DNA of 57,002 nt from Bacteroidales bacterium (lineage in GTDB: Bacteria; Bacteroidota; Bacteroidia; Bacteroidales; WCHB1-69). Both the position numbers and the translations under genes were made by a program. Positions 1 to 8,736 of the stretch are shown piece by piece; the first letter of the stretch is position 1, and each line of letters starts with the position of its first letter. Location: the NCBI GenBank assembly GCA_017615795.1, contig JAFZZK010000027.1, positions 1 to 57,002 on the forward strand, given 5' to 3'. The notes under the pieces are model-generated. The model was not told where the DNA came from and ran no database searches. It worked only from the letters and a program-made list of their open reading frames with translations.

Positions 1-36
1 CACCCCTTCCTTTTTAACCACGTGCCCCCCGCACCA

Positions 37-59
37 TTCCGCCAGCTCCGCTGGCGGAA
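37..59. repeat. Perfect inverted repeat (10-bp stem, 3-base loop)
   Basis: Two 10-base arms (37-46 and 50-59) are perfectly complementary around the loop TCC. The repeat lies 3' of the first minus-strand gene. There is no clear U-tract on either strand, so it may be a weak terminator or simply a structured intergenic element. The gene it belongs to could be outside the window. Confidence 0.5.
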
Positions 60-111
60 CCCCATGCCCCGCTGTCGGAACCTCAACATATTGCGTACCC
101 CTCTCCGTATC

Positions 112-1791
112 TTATTGACTAATCTTACATTGGAAAGGTACCCCGTTTTGGCATTCGCCGGCAGCGGTAAGGATGCGCTTCGGGGCATCGGAACGCCATA
201 GTACAGTGACGGTGTTGCCCTCTTGTCCTACAATAAACCCGCCTTCAATTTGCCAGTTGCTCCAGGCAACATCTTTAGCAGGGAGGCGATAGATGCGCGG
301 ATCTTTCTTGTCATGTTCGATGGATTTTCCCTTGCATAGGATTTTATAGAAGAAACTCTGGAGCTTGTTCTGGATGAAAAAATAGGTGGCGTTGGGTTTG
401 CCGCTGTGATCTTCGTAAGGTGCGTGCTTGGCTTCGGCAATAGGGTAGAAACGATTGAGGACATTCAGCGAGTCAAGGCGCTCGTGGATGGCCTTGGAGC
501 CGTACATCTTGTCGTACAGGCGCTCTCCGATTTTGCTTTTAAGCTCGGAGAAGGGGAACCCTTGGTCGTAGGGCACGAGATTGTCGTCAGTGCCGTGGAA
601 GGAAATGACGGGGATGTTGTGACCGTCGAGCTCGTCGAGATCATATACGGCTCCCCACATGTTGGCGATGGCCTTGATTTTGGGCTTGCGTTTGCAGTTG
701 TTCCCAGATGCCTCGAATCCGCCGACCTTCTCTTTTAACCCCAACTCATCCACAAAGCCCGGGTGCTTGCGGTCGGTCATGTAAACAGAACCGAGGGCGG
801 TGATGGAGCCGGCACTCGTGCCGCCAATAAAGAAATTGTTGGTGTCGATGCCGTATTCCTCGGCATGGGTGAGCAGGAAACGCAGGGCGGCGTTGGCATC
901 CTGGATGGCCTCGTACCCGCACTCTTGGATGGCCTCCTTCGAGAGCTTGAATCCCAAGCGGTAGTTGACAGATGCCGTGACATAACCGATGCTTGCAAAA
1001 TGTTCGCACCAGGTGGTGGAGGTCGGCGCTGCCTTGTCGCCGACAAGGAACGCCCCGCCATGGAAGAGCACGATGATCGGCCTCTGTTTGACAGCCGTGT
1101 CGTTGGGCAAGTAGAGGTCAAGGGTGAGATTCTGCTCCTTCTTTCTGGCCGAAGCCGTTTTAAGGATGCTTTGCACCACCGTCTTGCCCATCTTCTCGTG
1201 CTGAATGGGCTTGGATGTCCAATACCCTTTGGCCTTGCCGTAAACCACGTCCGCTTTTTTGGTGAATGTCAGCAAATCTGACGGACAATCGGGCGCATAG
1301 CGCTTGCTCTCGGAAATCCGGAAGTCGGGATCATGATATTTTTCAAAGGTGAGATGCTCCTTCTCGCGGCCAAAGTTGGCGGGCTTGTACCATCCCACCA
1401 CATGGTCGGCATCCATCGAAATCTCGAACTCTATGGGGATGTCATTGTCCGGAGTGCAGAAAAGATATTCGCTGTTTTTGTGCTCCACCTCGAACTTGTG
1501 TGCCGTGAGCTTGTTCGACCCTTTGACGACAGGGTAGTAGCGTCCAGAGACCCGGTTGTGCTCGGTGTGTTCGATGATGATGAAATAGCTGTTGTCACCC
1601 ACTTCGCCAAAGTAGAAGTCCTTGGTCTTGATGGTGGACAGGTCGAAATCTTTGTCAGCCTTGAAAACAGCGGCGTCCTTGCTGAGCTCGACTTGCTGGC
1701 CACGCTTTTCGGCCTTGGTTGCCTCTTTTTTGCGACACGAGGCTACCAAGCATGCCAGAGCCAACAGATAGACGAGCGTCCTTGTTTTCAT
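112..1791 (-). CDS. Alpha/beta-hydrolase (carboxylesterase-type) lipoprotein
   Basis: A 559-residue protein with a lipoprotein signal (lipobox LVASC, Cys19), so probably anchored in an outer or periplasmic membrane. Residues about 30-190 form an unassigned N-terminal region. Residues about 200-530 are an esterase/lipase-type alpha/beta-hydrolase domain: the oxyanion-hole motif HGGAF starts at H244, and the nucleophile elbow GGTSAGS places the serine at S326. A late FHGTDDNLVPY stretch can supply the catalytic acid and AKHAPYED the histidine. The fold supports hydrolysis of an ester, but the substrate cannot be told. It starts 23 bases after the porX stop, on the same strand, and is probably co-transcribed with it. 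Acetyl-xylan or feruloyl esterase activity is possible but not shown. Confidence 0.85.
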   Translation of the reverse strand: MKTRTLVYLLALACLVASCRKKEATKAEKRGQQVELSKDAAVFKADKDFDLSTIKTKDFYFGEVGDNSYFIIIEHTEHNRVSGRYYPVVKGSNKLTAHKFEVEHKNSEYLFCTPDNDIPIEFEISMDADHVVGWYKPANFGREKEHLTFEKYHDPDFRISESKRYAPDCPSDLLTFTKKADVVYGKAKGYWTSKPIQHEKMGKTVVQSILKTASARKKEQNLTLDLYLPNDTAVKQRPIIVLFHGGAFLVGDKAAPTSTTWCEHFASIGYVTASVNYRLGFKLSKEAIQECGYEAIQDANAALRFLLTHAEEYGIDTNNFFIGGTSAGSITALGSVYMTDRKHPGFVDELGLKEKVGGFEASGNNCKRKPKIKAIANMWGAVYDLDELDGHNIPVISFHGTDDNLVPYDQGFPFSELKSKIGERLYDKMYGSKAIHERLDSLNVLNRFYPIAEAKHAPYEDHSGKPNATYFFIQNKLQSFFYKILCKGKSIEHDKKDPRIYRLPAKDVAWSNWQIEGGFIVGQEGNTVTVLWRSDAPKRILTAAGECQNGVPFQCKISQ

Positions 1792-1814
1792 GACTGGACA
1801 TTTTGACAGGGTTT

Positions 1815-3371
1815 CTATTTGGGTAGTAGTTTGACAAACGGAATCATCATCTCCTCCATGGAGATACCGCCATGCTGGAAGGTGTTCTTGTAGAGGTTGA
1901 CGTATTGGTTGAAATTGTTCTGGTAGGCGAAGAAGTCGTTGCGTGTGGCGAAGATGAAGCGTTGGGTCATGCTCTCCTTGGGAAGGAATGCTTCGTCGGG
2001 GTTTTTGATTTCAAAGACCTCGCGAGTGGGGTAGTCCATGCTGCTGCGCCCCACCTTATACCGCAGGTTGGTGTTCAGGTCGCGTTCGCCGATCATCTTG
2101 AGGGGGCGGTTGACCTTGATGGTGCCATGGTCGGTGGTGAGAAACACGGGCACTTTCTTCTCGGAGAGGTATTTGAGCATGTCGAAGAGGATGGAGTTCT
2201 CGAACCAGGAGGCGGTGACGCTGCGGTAGGATTTCTCATCGTCGGCAAGCTCGCGAACCACATTCACGTCAGTGCCTGCATGGGAAAGCATGTCAACAAA
2301 ATTGAAGACAATGACGTTCAACGGGTTGCGCATCAGCTGATGGAAGTTTTCGAAGACTTTCTTGCCAAAGTCGGCGTTCAGGATCTTGGCATATGAGTAT
2401 TTGATATTCTTGCCGAAACGTTTGAGATATTCGCCGAGCAGCTGCTCCTCATATTGGTTCTTGCCGCCTTGGTCGCCCTCGTTAAGCCATAGCTGCGGGT
2501 ATTTTTTTGCAATGACGGAGGGCATCAGGCCGGAGAAGAGTGCATTGCGCGCGTAGTGCGTGGCCGTGGGCAGAATGCTGAAGCAGATGGTCTCGTCATC
2601 TGCATAATAGTAGTCATGCAGAATAGGGTAGATGCTGCGCCATTGGTCGTAACGAAGGTTGTCGATGACGAACAGGAAGGCGGTCTTGTTCTCTTCTAAG
2701 TAGGGGAACATCTTGTCTTTCAGTATGGTGTGCGACTGGATGGGCTTCTCGCTGCCTCGTCCGTTGACCCAGTTCAGATAATGGGCTTGCACGAACTTGG
2801 AGAACTGGATGTTTGCCTCCTCCTTTTGTGCCGCCAACATCTCCGCAACACTCTCGTCTTCGATTTTCTCGATTTGCAGTTCCCAGTTGACGAGTTCCTT
2901 GTACAGGTCAGACCACTCTTGGATGGAGAGATGGTCGGAAATGCGCATCGACAATTCGCGGAATGCCTGTTGGTAGTCGACGGTCACTTTGGTGGTCACC
3001 AGGTTTCTCTTGTCAATGTTCTTTTTGAGACACAGCAGGATCTGGTTGGGGTTGACGGGCTTGATCAAATAGTCTGCGATATTGGAGCCGATGGCGTCTT
3101 CCATGATATGCTCCTCCTCGCTCTTGGTGATCATGACGATGGGAATATGCGGATGCGATTTTTTGATGCGCTGAAGTGTTTCCAGGCCGCTGAGTCCTGG
3201 CATGTTCTCGTCGAGGAAAATGATATTGATGAATTCTTTTTCCAGAATATCGATGGCTTCACGGCCGCTTAACGCGGGAATGACGTCGTAGCCCTTGGCT
3301 TTGAGAAAAAGAATATGGGGTTTTAAAAGGTCGATTTCGTCATCGGCCCAAAGAATTTTCGTATTCATCAT
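1815..3371 (-). CDS. porX: PorX: response regulator with PglZ phosphatase-like domain
   Basis: A 518-residue protein. Residues 1-125 are a receiver domain with acidic pair D10/D11, phospho-acceptor D54 (IIFLDENMPG) and a conserved lysine in DYLIKP. A helical linker follows, then from about residue 200 a PglZ/alkaline-phosphatase-like domain with metal-ligand-type motifs VIDNLRYDQW, DMLSHAGTD and TTDHGT. This architecture is that of PorX, which in Porphyromonas gingivalis works with the kinase PorY and the ECF factor SigP to control T9SS genes. No PorY is visible here. The window does hold T9SS cargo genes and an ECF sigma operon at 14.4-19.2 kb. The second codon is also ATG, so translation may start one residue later. 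Confidence 0.93.
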   Translation of the reverse strand: MMNTKILWADDEIDLLKPHILFLKAKGYDVIPALSGREAIDILEKEFINIIFLDENMPGLSGLETLQRIKKSHPHIPIVMITKSEEEHIMEDAIGSNIADYLIKPVNPNQILLCLKKNIDKRNLVTTKVTVDYQQAFRELSMRISDHLSIQEWSDLYKELVNWELQIEKIEDESVAEMLAAQKEEANIQFSKFVQAHYLNWVNGRGSEKPIQSHTILKDKMFPYLEENKTAFLFVIDNLRYDQWRSIYPILHDYYYADDETICFSILPTATHYARNALFSGLMPSVIAKKYPQLWLNEGDQGGKNQYEEQLLGEYLKRFGKNIKYSYAKILNADFGKKVFENFHQLMRNPLNVIVFNFVDMLSHAGTDVNVVRELADDEKSYRSVTASWFENSILFDMLKYLSEKKVPVFLTTDHGTIKVNRPLKMIGERDLNTNLRYKVGRSSMDYPTREVFEIKNPDEAFLPKESMTQRFIFATRNDFFAYQNNFNQYVNLYKNTFQHGGISMEEMMIPFVKLLPK

Positions 3372-3463
3372 TTGTATTTATTGGTTAACAAAGGATAAAC
3401 GGAACGAATGGGCTTTTATTATATCAATGGCGTGAAAGATTTTGGTTTAGGCGATGTCTTATA

Positions 3464-3883
3464 TTATAGTATCGGGGGCACGAAGGGATTTCCTTTCTCG
3501 GGGGCGATAGGGGTGGACAGGGAGTCGGGGACGTTCAACTCCTTTCGCATTTCGGAAAGGCGTGTGGAAACGTCCGTGAGCAGTTTCTCGGCGGAATTCT
3601 CCTCGCCGATATAGTAGTCGATGGAGCGCACGAATTGTGCTCGCGTGACATTGTGCCGAGTGAAGAGCTCTTTGTAGTAGTCGCGGGTTAAGTAGAGGCG
3701 GTTGACGGAGTCGGGTGCCAAATGCACGGTACTTTCGATGATGAAGCTCTCTGCAATGATATCCACCATCTTGTTCCGGCTGATGAGGTCGGCGGGCTTC
3801 TCCAACACCTGTTTCTTGCTCTTGCATCCGGAAAGGAGCAGCAAGGGCAGCAAAAGCAATAGGATTGTCTTTTGGATATTCAT
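3464..3883 (-). CDS. DUF4296 lipoprotein
   Basis: A 139-residue protein with a long hydrophobic signal and lipobox LLSGC (Cys20). The mature part is helical and matches what I know of the DUF4296 family of small Bacteroidota lipoproteins, with features such as RNKMVDIIAE and a YYKELFTRHNV-type segment. Function is unknown. Its ATG follows the TAA stop of the CCA-adding enzyme with no intervening base, so the two are very probably translated from one transcript. Confidence 0.85.
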   Translation of the reverse strand: MNIQKTILLLLLPLLLLSGCKSKKQVLEKPADLISRNKMVDIIAESFIIESTVHLAPDSVNRLYLTRDYYKELFTRHNVTRAQFVRSIDYYIGEENSAEKLLTDVSTRLSEMRKELNVPDSLSTPIAPEKGNPFVPPIL

Positions 3884-5308
3884 TTATTCGGGTTTTTTGA
3901 CGAGCGTGAGCCCCAGTTTTTCACCCTCTTCAACCATGCGCTGAAGGGCGGCAGGGCGTGAATTTTCGATTTCGCCGTCGAGGATGGCGTTGCAGACGGC
4001 CTCCTTGATGATGCCGATTTCGCGACTCGGGTTGATGTTAAAAGCGGTCATGATGTCTTGTCCGTCGAAGGGCGGGCGCCAGTTGCGGAGCTTGTCCTTT
4101 TCCTCGATCTCGACGAGCTTTTCGCGCACCTTGGCGAAGTTGTCGAAGCAGCGCTGTATCTTGGCGGAGTTCTTGGAGGTGACGTCGGCTTCGCAGAGGC
4201 GCATCAGGTCGTCGATGTCGTCGCCGGCCTCGAAGAGCAGACGGCGCACAGCCGAGTCGGTGACCTCGTCCTCCACCAATGCGATGGGGCGGAGGTGCAG
4301 GCCAACGAGCTTCTGCACGTACTTCATCTTCTCGTTGGCGGGCATGTGGAGCCGGCGGAAGATGGAGACCACCATTTTGGCGCCCACGGCATCGTGGCCG
4401 TGGAAGGTCCACCCTGTGCCGGGCACGAAGCGCTTGGTGACGGGCTTGGCGATGTCGTGCAGCAGGGCCGCCCACACGAGCCAGACGTTGGTGGAGGACA
4501 TGGCGATGTTGTCCACCACCTCGAGGGTGTGCAGGTAGTTGTCCTTGTGCCCTTGCCCGTTGATGTGCTCCACGCCTTTGAGGGCCTCCATTTCGGGCAG
4601 GAATCGTTCGAGCAGTCCGCACTCGTCCAGCAGCTTGATGCCGCGCGAGGGGCGGATGCAGCGGAGTATCTTGTTGAACTCCTCGATGATGCGTTCGTTG
4701 GAGATGATTTCCAAGCGGTAGGCGTTGCGCTTGATGGAGGCAAGTGTGTCGGGGTGTATGTCGAAGTTGAGCTGGGTGGCGAAGCGCACGGCGCGCATCA
4801 TCCGCAGCGGGTCGTCGGAGAAGGTCTTGTCGGGGTCGCAGGGGGTGCGGATGATCTTGGCTTGCAGGTCGCCGATGCCGTTGAAGGGGTCGATGAGCTG
4901 GAAGGCCTGTTCGCCGTTGAGGGCGATGGCCAAGGCGTTGATGGTGAAGTCGCGCCGCAGCTGGTCGTCCTCCAGGGTGCCGTCTTCTACCACGGGTTTG
5001 CGGGAGTCGTGGCTGTACGACTCGCGGCGGGCGCCCACGAACTCCACGTCGCACTCCTCGTAGGGAAACTGGGCGGTGCCGAAGTTCTTATAGACGTTGA
5101 CGTGCAGGTCGGGGGAGATGAGTGCGGCGGCGGCCTTGGCCAGCTGGATGCCGCTGCCAACGGTGACGATGTCGATGTCAGTGTTGTGGCGGCGCAGCAG
5201 GATGTCGCGCACCACTCCGCCCACCACGTACGCTGTCAGGCCGAGCTGGTCGGCGGCCTTCGCCACGATGGCGTATATGGGGTGTGTCAGCTGCTTTTCG
5301 TAGGTCAT
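3884..5308 (-). CDS. cca: CCA-adding tRNA nucleotidyltransferase with HD domain
   Basis: A 474-residue protein of the class II poly(A) polymerase/CCA-adding family, which adds or repairs the 3' CCA end of tRNAs. The head domain has the nucleotidyltransferase motif GGVVRDILLRR followed by the DxD-type NTDIDIVT. The neck has RRDFTINALA and DDPLRMMRAVRFA. A C-terminal HD-type domain (residues about 260-390, LLHDIAKP) is common in Bacteroidota versions. I chose the ATG at 5308. An in-frame ATG further upstream would add 19 residues that start inside the -7 promoter region and do not look like this family. A -7 element lies 47 bases upstream of the chosen start. Confidence 0.93.
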   Translation of the reverse strand: MTYEKQLTHPIYAIVAKAADQLGLTAYVVGGVVRDILLRRHNTDIDIVTVGSGIQLAKAAAALISPDLHVNVYKNFGTAQFPYEECDVEFVGARRESYSHDSRKPVVEDGTLEDDQLRRDFTINALAIALNGEQAFQLIDPFNGIGDLQAKIIRTPCDPDKTFSDDPLRMMRAVRFATQLNFDIHPDTLASIKRNAYRLEIISNERIIEEFNKILRCIRPSRGIKLLDECGLLERFLPEMEALKGVEHINGQGHKDNYLHTLEVVDNIAMSSTNVWLVWAALLHDIAKPVTKRFVPGTGWTFHGHDAVGAKMVVSIFRRLHMPANEKMKYVQKLVGLHLRPIALVEDEVTDSAVRRLLFEAGDDIDDLMRLCEADVTSKNSAKIQRCFDNFAKVREKLVEIEEKDKLRNWRPPFDGQDIMTAFNINPSREIGIIKEAVCNAILDGEIENSRPAALQRMVEEGEKLGLTLVKKPE

Positions 5309-5354
5309 CTTGGTGGTTTTGAGGGCGCGTGCCCGCGAGCACGCAAAATCGCTG

Positions 5355-5362
5355 CAAAAGTA
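5355..5362 (-). promoter_or_regulatory. -7 promoter element for cca
   Basis: On the minus strand this reads TACTTTTG, matching the Bacteroidota TAnnTTTG element. It is preceded by G and an 8-T tract that also serves as the U-tract of the upstream terminator. No clear -33 TTTG at standard spacing. Confidence 0.7.
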
Positions 5363-5363
5363 C

Positions 5364-5384
5364 AAAAAAAAGTGATGTCACTTT
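5364..5384 (-). terminator. Terminator of the PNGase F-like gene
   Basis: On the minus strand, AAAGTG and CACTTT form a 6-bp stem with a 4-base loop, followed by a run of eight U. It overlaps the 3' end of the gene and abuts the cca -7 element. Confidence 0.55.
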
Positions 5385-7081
5385 TTCACCCCCACCAGCA
5401 CTCCTGACACGTTCCAGGCACTGAAGCTGCCACCCTCGGGCGCGCCTTGCGGGATGGCCACCGTGAGTGTGTGCCGGCCGGGCTTCAGGTCGGAGAGGTC
5501 GAAGTATGTGGGCTGCGTGGCCGTGCCCGGACACCAGCCCGAGCGCGAGTAGTCGGAGGAGGAAAGCCCGTTCCAGAAGTTGCCGGAGGCCGGGTTCAGT
5601 GCACGGTGCGTGCCGCAGTCGCAGCGCCACGGCGTGTAGATGTAGCGCACCTGCCCGTCAATGAGGATGGTGTTGGCTTTGGGCACGAACTCGTCGCCGT
5701 TGTCCCAGCCGCCGTGCCCCGTGGTGATGTACCGCAAGGTGAGCTGCTCCGTCCCCTCGGGCACGTCGAAGCTGACCGTCAGCGAGTCGGTGCGGAAGAA
5801 ACGGCCATAGTTCTGTCCCGCCATCTCCATCACATTGCAGGTGTTGAAGAGCGGGAGTACAAACCGCTTGTGCAGTCCTGCCGTGTCCCAGGTCTCCTCC
5901 TCAGGGTATGCCTTCAAGGTAAGCGACAGCTTGTGCCCGCCGCCATCGTAGTTGCCGATGAAGGCGCCGATGAGCACCTCGTCGCCAAAGGCGGCCTGCA
6001 GGTCGCTGATGTCCTGCTTGTAACGGGTTTCGGTGGCCCAATCGCGGTCGCCGAGCGAGCGGTATTGGTTATAATGCCGGATGCCGAAGGGTGTGAAGAA
6101 GCGGATGAGCTCCACCAAGGGCTGGTAGCGTTCGGTCAGCACCATACCCTGGTACTTGCCGCCCTCTTTGTCCGTGAAGGAGGGCAGCACGTCCGCCCCA
6201 TTGGCCTTGAGGGCATCAAGGAAACTCTGCCCGCGCCTGGTGGGGATGAGGAAGATGGAGCCCGTGCGGTCGTAGGCGTCGCCGTTGGAGTATTGCGTCA
6301 CCTCGGCGAAGAGCCTGTAGTGGGCGGGCAACTGCCGCCAATGGAGGCGCTTGAGCACGACTGTGCCGTTGGCAAACGACAGGGTGGTATCGAAGCCGAC
6401 CGTCTGCGGCACGGCAATCCTGGGGTTGAAGCAGATCTGCGCCTCGTCGAAGATCGGCACGGTGATGACCAACTTCTCCTTCTCCAGGTTGCCGAGCTGT
6501 GCGCGGGTGAGCACCTCTCCGAAGTGGTGGAGGTCGTTGCCCGGGAAGAGCGGCTCCTTGAAGGGGCGCAGCTTCTGCACCTCGGCGAGTTGCATCACGG
6601 CGTTGCCGTTGCGTCGGTACTGCACCAGAACGCCCGGCAGGTCGGCGAACGAGGCGATGGGCGTGGCCCGGAGTCTCAGGTCGCGGGTGACCCACAGCTC
6701 TATCGTGTTCGAGAAGAGCACAATCTTATATTTGGTACATTGGTATCCGTTGATTTTCTCGGTGCCCTCTTCGCTGTATTCGTTGGAGGGAAGGTCACTG
6801 CCGCAGCAGTACTGCTCCGCGGGGGAATAGACCAGCTGGCTGATGATGGTGTCGGCGGCGTAGTCGATGTAGGTGTAGTGGGTGGCCGTGCCGGGGACGG
6901 GGTTCGCCACGGGGTCGTTGCCCGACTCTATTCGCACGCGCTCCCCCTCCGCCAGGACTTTGGTCAGGGAGGTGTCGCCGTCGCCGCCGAGGGTGAAGGC
7001 GCGGTAGATCAGTTGGTGCTGGGCGCTTGCATATCCGCAAAGCATCCAGAGTGTGATGAGAAATAGGGATATCCTCTTCAT
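5378..7081 (-). CDS. PNGase F-like peptide-N-glycosidase with N-terminal extra domain
   Basis: A 567-residue secreted protein. The signal peptide ends near CGYASA (about residue 20), and the ATG at 7081 was chosen because an upstream in-frame start adds 82 low-quality residues. The C-terminal half (about 255-567) resembles peptide-N4-(N-acetyl-glucosaminyl)asparagine amidase F, which removes N-glycans from glycoproteins. D271 in AYDRTG corresponds by eye to catalytic D60 of the Elizabethkingia enzyme. E464 in NGDEF corresponds to E206, and the SGNF...GWCPG block is shared. The equivalent of E118 is not obvious. Residues about 21-180 form a beta-rich domain resembling the DUF4412/GLPGLI type; longer PNGases of Bacteroidota are known to carry an extra N-terminal domain. 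It follows murD by 37 bases. No T9SS tail is visible. Confidence 0.85.
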   Translation of the reverse strand: MKRISLFLITLWMLCGYASAQHQLIYRAFTLGGDGDTSLTKVLAEGERVRIESGNDPVANPVPGTATHYTYIDYAADTIISQLVYSPAEQYCCGSDLPSNEYSEEGTEKINGYQCTKYKIVLFSNTIELWVTRDLRLRATPIASFADLPGVLVQYRRNGNAVMQLAEVQKLRPFKEPLFPGNDLHHFGEVLTRAQLGNLEKEKLVITVPIFDEAQICFNPRIAVPQTVGFDTTLSFANGTVVLKRLHWRQLPAHYRLFAEVTQYSNGDAYDRTGSIFLIPTRRGQSFLDALKANGADVLPSFTDKEGGKYQGMVLTERYQPLVELIRFFTPFGIRHYNQYRSLGDRDWATETRYKQDISDLQAAFGDEVLIGAFIGNYDGGGHKLSLTLKAYPEEETWDTAGLHKRFVLPLFNTCNVMEMAGQNYGRFFRTDSLTVSFDVPEGTEQLTLRYITTGHGGWDNGDEFVPKANTILIDGQVRYIYTPWRCDCGTHRALNPASGNFWNGLSSSDYSRSGWCPGTATQPTYFDLSDLKPGRHTLTVAIPQGAPEGGSFSAWNVSGVLVGVKK

Positions 7082-7118
7082 GAATACAGTGGTTAGGGGA
7101 ACAGGGAGTTGAGAGAGC

Positions 7119-8507
7119 CTATTTGTTCGTGTGTTCGCGCACGAGCTGTGTGAAGACGCGTCCTCGCTCCTCGAAGTTCTTGAATTGGTCGTAAGAGGCG
7201 GCGGCAGGGGAGAGAAGAACGATTTTGCCTGCTTCAGTCTTCTTGAAGGCGAAATCGACGATTTTGCGGAAGTCGTTTTCGAGGATATGGTTCTTCGGCA
7301 TCGGGGTGTCGGAGGCCTGCCATTCATGGAGGATGCGTTCGCCGGCGGGACCGGTGAAGGCGATGTTGGTCATGGGGTTCTCCTTGAAGAAGTCGAGCAG
7401 GAGTCCGTATTCGATGCCGCGGTCATAGCCGCCGAGAATGAGGGTGTCCACATGGCGCAGGGCTTTCACGGCGGCGACAGTGGCCTCGGGGATGGTGGAG
7501 ATGCTGTCGTTGTAAAAGGCGATGCCGTTGTGGTGCCCGATGTATTCAATTCGGTTGGGCAGGCCATGGAAGGTGTTGAGGCCTTGCATGATTTGGTTAT
7601 GGTCGAGGCCGAGTTTGCGGCAGATGGCAATGGCGGCCATGATGTTGTAATAGTTGTGGGTTCCGGGCAGGTTGTGATAGTGCGAGAGATCGTACTCGTC
7701 TTCCAGATGGCCGGAGATGGCGAAATGGACGATGCCGTCGCGGCAGCAGGCGTACGGGCCGTCTTGTGGCTCGCTGCCGAAGATGCAGCGGTCCCGGTTG
7801 AGGTTGTAGCTCTTGATGAGAGCGGGGATATGCTCATCGTCGCCATTGTAGACCAGAAATTGACGCTCTTCCTGGAAACGGGTGATGTTGAGTTTCGCGA
7901 TCTGGTAGTTGTTGAAGGAGTTGAAATGGTCGAGGTGCTCTTGGTAGAGGTTGAGCAGCACGGCGTAGTCGGGCGAGCGGTGGATGAACTCTAACTGGTG
8001 GGCGGAGAGTTCTGCCACGACGATGGTCTGGTCGTCGAGACTTTCAAGGATGTCGAAGAACGGGACGCCGATGTTGCCAGCGAGGACGGCCTTGCGCCCG
8101 GCATGTCGCAGCAGGTGGTGGATGAGCGAGGCGGTGGTGCTTTTGCCCTTCGTGCCCGTGACACCGACGACCTGTTTGTGGTAGGCCTTTAGGAAAAGGT
8201 CTGTTTGCGAGGTGATCCGGTTGGGCTCGATGAAGTAGTTGACGTGGTTGAAGCTGACCCCGGGTGTCTTGAGGATGAGGTCGTAGTCGTTCAGGTTCTG
8301 GTCGTAGCCCGTTCCTTTGACGAAAGTCAACTTGGGATCAACGAACTCATCGGTTTTCAGGTTTGCGTTAGCATCTGCCACGGTGAGTGGCATGTCGGGG
8401 AAATATCTGCGGATGAAACGATAAGTGGAAACGCCCTCCTTGCCGAATCCGAGGATGATGATCTTGCGGTTGTCGAGGGTGTTGAGGATTTGTTCGATAG
8501 GGTGCAT
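7119..8507 (-). CDS. murD: MurD-family UDP-MurNAc-L-Ala:glutamate ligase, divergent type
   Basis: A 462-residue cytoplasmic Mur ligase. It has an N-terminal UMP-binding fold (IIILGFGKEG), a central ATPase domain with P-loop VTGTKGKSTT (residues 116-125), and a C-terminal domain with SPAAASYDQFKNFEERG. Mur ligases of this group add glutamate to UDP-MurNAc-L-Ala in peptidoglycan synthesis. Several positions differ from classical MurD. The E. coli DSKATN motif is DSISTI here (334-339, so the lysine is lost), the serine-leucine of ASLDQF is S438-Y439, and the DHLDRH region reads YQEHLDHF. The gene also lies outside any division/cell wall cluster. It may be a second, specialised MurD, including the possibility of an L-glutamate-adding (MurD2-like) enzyme. 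Confidence 0.82.
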   Translation of the reverse strand: MHPIEQILNTLDNRKIIILGFGKEGVSTYRFIRRYFPDMPLTVADANANLKTDEFVDPKLTFVKGTGYDQNLNDYDLILKTPGVSFNHVNYFIEPNRITSQTDLFLKAYHKQVVGVTGTKGKSTTASLIHHLLRHAGRKAVLAGNIGVPFFDILESLDDQTIVVAELSAHQLEFIHRSPDYAVLLNLYQEHLDHFNSFNNYQIAKLNITRFQEERQFLVYNGDDEHIPALIKSYNLNRDRCIFGSEPQDGPYACCRDGIVHFAISGHLEDEYDLSHYHNLPGTHNYYNIMAAIAICRKLGLDHNQIMQGLNTFHGLPNRIEYIGHHNGIAFYNDSISTIPEATVAAVKALRHVDTLILGGYDRGIEYGLLLDFFKENPMTNIAFTGPAGERILHEWQASDTPMPKNHILENDFRKIVDFAFKKTEAGKIVLLSPAAASYDQFKNFEERGRVFTQLVREHTNK

Positions 8508-8527
8508 AGGTCGTTTGTTTAGGGCGG

Positions 8528-8535
8528 CAAACTTA
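8528..8535 (-). promoter_or_regulatory. -7 promoter element for murD
   Basis: Minus-strand TAAGTTTG preceded by G and an 8-T tract, 20 bases upstream of the murD ATG. The 5' leader would be very short. Confidence 0.65.
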
Positions 8536-8570
8536 CAAAAAAAACGGATAGCCGACCCTTATGGAAGGGC

Positions 8571-8600
8571 ATAAAAAAAGATGCGTTAAACAACGCATCT
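8571..8600 (-). terminator. Terminator of the tRNA operon
   Basis: A 9-bp perfect stem (8579-8587 with 8592-8600) and a 4-base loop. On the minus strand it is followed by a run of U (8573-8579). It lies 50 bases downstream of tRNA-Gly. Confidence 0.85.
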
Positions 8601-8649
8601 CGGAGCAAAACAAATAATGTAATTAAATATAATGATATGAAAAATGTGA

Positions 8650-8721
8650 GCGGAAAACGGGGCTCGAACCCGCCACCTACAGCTTGGAAGGCTGTCGCTC
8701 TACCAAATGAGCTACTTCCGC
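8650..8721 (-). tRNA. tRNA-Gly (anticodon UCC)
   Basis: A 72-base cloverleaf. The acceptor arm is GCGGAAG with TTTCCGC (one G-U pair), the D arm GCTC/GAGC, and the anticodon stem ACAGC/GCTGT with loop CTTCCAA. The T arm has loop TTCGAGC. CCA is not encoded. Last of three co-oriented tRNA genes. Confidence 0.97.
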
Positions 8722-8736
8722 AGCGGAGAAAAAAAG

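Noticed and set aside
4058-5407. Long open frame (449 codons) on the plus strand opposite cca
   Set aside because: It mirrors the codon structure of the CCA-adding enzyme gene, has a low-complexity Val/Gly/Asp composition and no family motif.
5447-7066. Long open frame (539 codons) on the plus strand opposite the PNGase-like gene
   Set aside because: Antisense shadow of a gene with clear enzyme motifs; the translation is Val/Gly/Arg-rich without domains.
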